Positions 58,512 to 64,000 of a stretch of DNA of 64,000 nucleotides are shown in pieces. The stretch comes from Amyloporia xantha. Lineage: Eukaryota > Basidiomycota > Agaricomycetes > Polyporales > Adustoporiaceae. The notes under the pieces were generated by a model, which ran no database searches, was not told the origin of the DNA, and was given only the letters and a program-made list of their open reading frames with translations. The position numbers and the translations under genes were made by a program. Position 1 is the stretch's first letter. Every line of letters starts with the position of its first letter. The stretch lies in assembly GCA_036971615.1 (NCBI GenBank), contig JAYKKR010000009.1:620001-684000 (forward strand), read 5' to 3'.

Positions 58512-59330
58512 ACGCGTAACATCGTTGGCAGTTATATACGCAATGCGCGGCTGACCGAGAAGATGCTGTCAGTCAGCCGCACGACATGGTCAGCGATTGC
58601 AGTATTCCTCGGGGCGGTATTTTAAAGGGCATTTTGTGGACATTCTGAATAGCGATAGCATGCTCTAGAGAGTGATACAACGTGCCGCCCACAGGTGAAA
58701 CGATGGTCAATGGGCGGTGATGGGGCCGTACACTATGAGGTGTAGTACTACACCTGCCATATTTAGGGACGTGATGATCGAGAGTTTCAGTCTCCGATTT
58801 GAGGCTCGCTGTGGCACTTGTAAGTTGTTACCGTGTCGGTGGTGTCCTGTTTGTGTTTTTTTTGAGTAATGAGCAGATCTTTGTCTCCCCTAGAACGCCT
58901 TTTGACGAGGATCATCTTCGCCCAGAAAACAAGGAAGAACTGTACATTGGGGAGTCGAAGTCAATGATCAGTCAATCAGTCGAAACAGGCTCGGTCCCAC
59001 CCGCAGATGGCGGCACTTGAACGGCACGCCCTTGACGACCACAAGGATCAATCGACTGGGAGGTGGTCATCCCCCGGGACAAGGCCATCTTCCTCCTCAC
59101 CACTCACGACGACCAAGACGGGGCGGCGCGCAGAAGCAAGTCCGGGCGACCTGTCTTTCCCTTCGTTCTCGAAAGGTGAGTTGCACTTGGCCATCTCGAT
59201 CCTCTCGTTCAACTCTCCTTCTCCCAGCACCGTCCTCTGCCATCTGCATCACCTTGTCCCTGCGTCAAGCAGGGTGATTTGTCTCTAACACGTCGCTCCT
59301 TACATCCAACCGTTCTGTCCTTCGTTCAAC
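58512..59330. other. Divergent promoter region
   Basis: The two flanking genes diverge from here. The 250 bases nearest the 59331 start are the segment duplicated at 48358-48607. They contain a pyrimidine-rich stretch and a probable leader. The rest holds no gene. Confidence 0.5.
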
Positions 59331-60692
59331 ATGCGAATCTCGTACAAGCACCTGAGAAAGCGTTCTCCTGATGACTCTCCAACCACAAGTATCTCCGGCA
59401 TTGGGGCCGCTTCCACGATGGCTCCCGACGTGTCGTTGGAAAGCACTGACCTTGTCACAAACACCCGTTCCGTCCCCGGTGCTGCCGCTACTCCGCTTAC
59501 CTACTCTATAGCCCTTAGCGCAGTGCCCACAATCACTTCCTCGGCGATCTCCCTGGCATCCTCTTCAGCATCAGCGTCGCCATCTGCTTCTCCTGCTGCT
59601 GATGTCTCCACCTCTACTGTGCCCCTCGGGACGGTCATCGGTGCATGCATTGGCGCATTCGCCGGTCTTATTCTAGTCATCCTCCTGTTCTACCTGTACT
59701 CGAAACGCAGCGTCGGCGCCGCGGCACGGGACAGCAGAGGAGCGCGGGGTGAGAACTGGAAGAAGCTGGGCGAGGGTGAAGACGCTGTACCGACCCCACC
59801 GTCAAAGGACAGCTCGCGGGAGATGGAAGAGAAGAACCGGTCACTGTTCAAAAAGTCGTCTCCGAGCATCCGCACCTTCCGCACCAAGTTCTCGGACGAC
59901 GACCACGGGTTCGGCCTGCCGCCGTTCGAATTCTCCAAGTACCACCCGAATCTCGCGCAAGAGCTCGCGCTCGAGAAACCGACGCGACCGTTTGCCGGTG
60001 CCTCTGCTCAACGATCGGATAGCGGGGTCTCATGGGACGGCTCGACGGTGCACGACGACTCTTTCCTATCGATGCGCTCCGTCCGCATGGACTCTGGCAC
60101 GATGTCCCCGACGATGGTCATGGCGAAGACGACGCCCGCTGCCACGTCCCTGCCGGAGCACAAGTGGGAGTCCGCGGAGGTGCTCACCATGGAGCAGGAG
60201 GATGTCTCCGGCCCGAAGGAGGTGCAGAACCCCTTCGCAGACGTCACGGAGCAACGCCGCAGCGTTGCCAACCCGTTCTTCAACGCGCAGGAGCTCCAGC
60301 GCAAGCCAACACACCGAACTCGCAGCCGCAGCAACAGCCGGTCCGGCCGCACCCGCAGCGTCAGCGACACCGTCAGGCAGTCCCGCGTATCGAATCCCTT
60401 TGCGGATGTCCAGGAGGTACCCGTATATCGCGTCTCACCGCCCGAGCCCGCGCATCTTCACGACTCAGTCGCGAGCGGTGCCAGCGCGGCCGTGTTCGGC
60501 GAGCACGCCATGAAGTCGCTCATAGCCGCCCTGGAGCTCTCGCAAGAGGAGGTGGAGGAACGCCTCCGGGTCGTATCGATGCAAGGGTCCACCAACTCAC
60601 GGTTCTCCACGATGACCGGCGACACGGACATCGCGACGGTCCGCCAGTTCCCCATGCCACCTTCGTCCGCAGAGACATCGCCCTACTCGTAA
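59331..60692 (+). CDS. Single-pass membrane protein with Ser-rich ectodomain and NPF motifs
   Basis: Unnamed 453-residue protein in one exon. The N-terminal 95 residues are Ser/Thr/Ala-rich, like an O-glycosylated ectodomain, without a clear signal peptide. A single span follows at about 100-123 (TVIGACIGAFAGLILVILLF), stopped by YSKR. The cytosolic tail is charged and contains three Asn-Pro-Phe tripeptides (NPFADVTEQ, NPFF, NPFADVQE), an Arg/Ser-rich stretch (THRTRSRSNSRSGRTRS) and SQEEVEERL near the end. The layout resembles fungal Wsc/Mid-type or SKG6-like surface proteins, but no diagnostic domain is seen. Its 5' half is duplicated and broken at 48358-49278. Confidence 0.75.
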   Translation: MRISYKHLRKRSPDDSPTTSISGIGAASTMAPDVSLESTDLVTNTRSVPGAAATPLTYSIALSAVPTITSSAISLASSSASASPSASPAADVSTSTVPLGTVIGACIGAFAGLILVILLFYLYSKRSVGAAARDSRGARGENWKKLGEGEDAVPTPPSKDSSREMEEKNRSLFKKSSPSIRTFRTKFSDDDHGFGLPPFEFSKYHPNLAQELALEKPTRPFAGASAQRSDSGVSWDGSTVHDDSFLSMRSVRMDSGTMSPTMVMAKTTPAATSLPEHKWESAEVLTMEQEDVSGPKEVQNPFADVTEQRRSVANPFFNAQELQRKPTHRTRSRSNSRSGRTRSVSDTVRQSRVSNPFADVQEVPVYRVSPPEPAHLHDSVASGASAAVFGEHAMKSLIAALELSQEEVEERLRVVSMQGSTNSRFSTMTGDTDIATVRQFPMPPSSAETSPYS

Positions 60693-61764
60693 TTTATTCG
60701 TTCTTCGGAGCCTGCTTTCCCTCGTCGCTTTTAGCTGCCGCCATCCCGCCCCCACAGTCACTCAGTTACCCTTTCTGACGGACCCGTCAGACGCGCAAAG
60801 CAGTCTGCTTCGCGCATGTACATCTCGCACCCTGCTCCGTGTGCTCCATCTCTAGGCCGTACAGGTCCGCTTCTCTGTCCCATATCCCTCTAGTTACCCC
60901 TTTACTCGCGGCACGCTCGCGTGATCTGGCATCGGCGTTACCTTTCTTCTCCCTGTCCCTAGGGCAGTTCCACTCTTCCCACGGGACTCTCGCGCTGGCA
61001 TACCTCCTTCAGTAGTGTATTATTCCCCTATTCCTCGCGTCGCCCGACTATTTATTGTTCAAACCCCGTGTGCATGCGGGCGGCGCCCTCATTACCAGGG
61101 GCCTTTCTTTGAGTTGCCGCTGATCTACGCGATGGTCATTTTTGTGAGGAGGGAGTTGCGAAATGAGAATTATTTTTGCAGTGTGTTTTGAGTTCGTGAT
61201 CGCTACTCTCTGAACAAAATCTTTCTAGTGCGATCTATCTTGGATATCATTCCAGTTACGTTCTTGCAAATGTATTTCATATTACATTCCAACAAAAGTT
61301 TACGCCGCAACTCCCATCCGGGATCGGGTCGTCAGTTTCGCTCTCACTACGGCAGGATGCTCGCTTCCCCGAACACCACCAACTTCGTTCCAGGTAAGGC
61401 ATGGGCTGCCAATGGATACGGTGAACGCGACGAATAGCCATGCGATGTACGTCTAGAGAACAAGTGAGACCGCGAGCCTGATTAATATTACCTACTCAGA
61501 GCAATCGAAAATTCCACGGTAGAACAAACATGGAGGCCATATATTAGTTCACTAACGGTGTTGGTACCCTTGTTACACATTTGCGACATCGCTCCGAATG
61601 AAAGGCTTGTAGCAATATTAGTTGTTGATTTCATGAGCCTACAGGCAACCAGATTAATAATGCTTACCGTCTACAATCTAAGAGTACAATAGGGGCCTCA
61701 TCAAGAAGAGGTAATATTACATGCATGCTACTTGCGTGTCCTTCCTTACTTCATCATGCGGCAT
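60693..61764. other. Convergent 3' flanks with an AT-rich inverted-repeat element
   Basis: 3' flank of the membrane-protein gene, then AT-rich sequence containing the element at 61483-61719. The open frame at 61228-61437 is not recognisable. Confidence 0.45.
61483..61719. repeat. 237-bp AT-rich segment bounded by 11-bp inverted repeats
   Basis: TAATATTACCT at the left end is answered by AGGTAATATTA at the right end. There is no coding capacity. It could be a small non-autonomous element, but AT-rich 11-mers can pair by chance. Confidence 0.35.
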
Positions 61765-63300
61765 TCAGCCCGTTGAGCCACCAAAGCTGATAAGGGGCCA
61801 TATCGACACCCTGCAGTCTTGACTGCCCGCGGCCAGCCAGCGACTCCTCTCTGCTTTCTCGTCCTCGCTGTCCTGATCGGTGCTGGACGCAAGCGTTGGG
61901 CCGTCTGGAGGCCCGATGTGGTCCGACCTCGCAAAGGCAACAGACTGGCAGCTTTTCTTGTGGTAATCGAGGGTGCCTAGCAACTTCATCGTTTTCGTAG
62001 AGTACAGTCGTAACCTGCGTAGGCCGCGGTCAATATAGGCACCACAGGAAAATAATGGCAACGCACTTCCCGTCCCAGCCTCCGACAGCACATACTCTGC
62101 CGTCGTCGCGAATAGCGACGGAGGCGTTACCAGGAACTTTTGTTCGGTGTATAGTGCATGCTGCCTGGACACTATCTGTGGCCTCAGCTGCCTGTTGATG
62201 CCAGGTTAGATGGAAACCAGAGGTGTACGAGCGTCCAAGAAACTTTCCTGCATGTCATAACGTCCTATAAGATGATCCGCAGAGACTGTCAACGCGAAAG
62301 CATTGTCTCGAGAGATCGCCATGGCCATTACTACAACAGATGTTCTCAGAAACCGACTGCATTCTGCGGAACAGACTGGACAAACCAGATTCTACGTGCA
62401 GCTTGACGCTCCAGATGGAGTCCCAGCCAATACCTTCAACGGAGGTCTCCTTGTCACTCCTTGTATATCCCCAAGCGGTGACACCCCCGTTCTCGTACGC
62501 ACATAGCAGCCGCAACTGGGTGCGCCCGGATATATGCGGGTGGGGGACCTCGTATAAATGCATGGACATGATGATACCTGAATGCCGTGAGTCAGGACAA
62601 TATCACGGTTTTGGACAACGCCAGACATACCGGTGGAATTGAGCCCACGACCGTCGGATGGCACAGATGGTTGACCTGCTTTTCCAATCGCGGCATGGAG
62701 TCTCTTCTGAGAAGGCAACGCCCATATATCTCCCTGAGACAAAGGGATTAAACTCAAAGCGGGATTTGTGCGAAATGTTTTTGACACACCAAGGAGGACT
62801 CTACCAAGTTCGGGAGCGCCAGGAGGGCCCGTCGTCCCTCTCCCCCAGCTGCCTCCGACAATGGCAGAAGCGAGAACCGACAATAGTTCAGCGCATTCAC
62901 ATCCATAGAGTAGCACAATTGCGGCGTCTGAAGACCCGGCGCAGCCGCAGAGTTCCCTAGCGTAGTGGCCGGCTCCTGCACGCTCAGCCAGACGTACAGC
63001 TTATTATCCCTGCCGTGCCTGCATACCCGCGCGTAAGCCTCAACGTGTAATTAAGAAAGGCCAAACACGAACGGACGTGATGATATAGCCCTCCCATTCC
63101 TGGAGTCCGAGCAGGCCGTCTGAGTGGGCTTGCCAGACCGCGGAGGGTCGCAGCGTGCGCGTGGAGGTGATCACGACCTTGCCTGACGCATCCCCCGAAT
63201 AGACACGCTCATTGTCGCTAGAGAAGTGGACGACGTTGACTTGGGCTGTGTGGGTACGGAGGATGTGCGAGGGAGATGGTGGCGGGGGTTTGGCAGGCAT
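61765..63300 (-). CDS. ASA1: ASTRA-associated protein 1 (WD40 repeat protein)
   Basis: Asa1 is a WD40 subunit linked to the ASTRA/TTT complex that supports PIKK-kinase stability and telomere length (known from yeast). Exons (minus) 63300-63077, 63018-62790, 62733-62631, 62577-62386, 62330-62244, 62187-62067 and 62014-61765 close to 401 residues. The start MPAKPPPPSPSHILRTHTAQ puts the first WD blade (VNVVHFSSDNERVYSGDASG) at once, as in the family. Later blades show GRDNKLYVWL, NASVAIRDDGRVCAVGGWDG, GTLDYHKKSCQSVAFA, and the final RWLAAGSQDCRVSIW. About 400 residues is normal for Asa1. The identification rests on the order of these blades. Confidence 0.82.
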
Positions 63301-64000
63301 CTATGAGGGCGCCTGACAAATCGAGAATTCCGAGTCCAACAAATGTCTGGAAGATGCAGCAGCGGGAAATATTCGATTGCATAAGAATAACCATTACAAT
63401 GTACAGCGACTGTGGCTAGCGACTACACGACATATCAAGGGAGGTGATACCGTCAAGTACTGATCACAAACAGCAGTGCGCGGTGCGCAGGGGCTAATTC
63501 AGTGCATGTGCCTCCGAGGCACACACCACTAATCTGCATCCCATGCAATGAGATGTGCCCCTCAATATCGAAATGGTTGATAAGCGAGAGATGAAAGAAG
63601 TGCGGGAGTACGAGGTGGGTGCGTTCTGACCAGAGAGCAGCGCCGAGGTGCCAACAAACGCTCCGAACACGATCCGGAGCGATGGAGGCTTTGCAATGGA
63701 CACGGTAAAAAGGGGTATGTGCAGGTCATCAATCTGAGACTGGGTCTAAATGTGATCAAGGAGCTGTGAAGGGTATGGAATATGGATGACAGATCGGTTT
63801 GCGAGGTGGTCAATTCTCGATAAAGAGAACGTGTGGGGTAGCTAAATGGGAGTCGGAATGGCGTGGACGATGTGAGGACTTGTTCTCGTAAAACTTGTCA
63901 ATGAGAGTCGTCAAGAGATGGTGGGTAGAGGATCATCAGAAGTTCGACCAGGAAATGACATCTTCACGCGGGAGGCCTGGAGCATCGAGGGTCACCGTCA
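63301..64000. other. Upstream flank of ASA1 to window end
   Basis: Promoter side of ASA1. The minus frames at 63494-63703 and 63562-63813 overlap each other and look random. No gene is supported. Confidence 0.4.

Noticed and set aside
1..64000. tRNA genes, rRNA, CRISPR arrays, telomeric repeats, viral or retroelement proteins
   Set aside because: No regularly spaced short repeats, no reverse transcriptase or integrase motif, and no cloverleaf-like A/B box pair were noticed. A dedicated scan could still find a tRNA I missed.

Overview
The window is nuclear DNA of a filamentous basidiomycete, probably an Agaricomycete of the Polyporales type. Three things point there: genes are cut by many 45-90 nt GT-AG introns, exons can be as short as 7-10 nt, and the gene content is typical (F-box paralogue clusters, a DUF6697-type protein, a pepsin-like secreted protease, an ABCC transporter, a Zn2Cys6 regulator whose finger resembles basidiomycete PriB-type proteins). 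The species call is inference. Exon models were built by hand from splice sites and phase; all complete models below close in frame unless stated.

Layout. 1-1188: 3' part of a proline iminopeptidase (+). 1769-4876: SUN-domain nuclear envelope protein (+). 5471-6522: classical SDR (-). 7111-8282: dead copy of an extended SDR, part of an arm of a large inverted duplication. 9518-11245: secreted aspartic protease (+). 11625-13248: NmrA/epimerase-like Rossmann protein (-). 13249-16253: about 3 kb with no recognisable gene. 16254-20764: Zn2Cys6 transcription factor (+). 21503-22696: intact extended SDR (-), parent of the 7.1 kb pseudogene and second arm of the inverted duplication. 23820-25469: F-box protein (-). 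25710-25818: a MITE-like hairpin. 26765-27805: DUF6697-type protein (-). 29450-31872: MFS sugar transporter (+). 32858-39750: ABCC/Yor1-type ABC transporter (+).

40005-53815 is a repeat-built cluster. Three about 4-kb units (A, B, C) each carry an F-box gene on the minus strand, a conserved small ORF downstream of it, and a degraded plus-strand ORF block. A decayed fourth partial unit follows C. A 0.92-kb duplicate of the 5' end of the membrane-protein gene at 59.3 kb is inserted between B and C. Unit A's F-box gene is predicted to acquire a stop exactly at its splice junction.

54735-58511: a 1165-residue protein joining a multi-pass membrane domain to a long coiled coil (-). 59331-60692: single-exon single-pass membrane protein with NPF motifs (+). 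61765-63300: ASTRA-associated WD40 protein Asa1 (-).

The genes do not form one pathway. The clearest themes are recent local duplication and decay (inverted SDR pair, F-box triplication, inserted gene fragment), two adjacent transporter genes on one strand, and unusually small exons that in one case split an ATP-binding motif. I found no convincing tRNA, rRNA, CRISPR or viral sequence.
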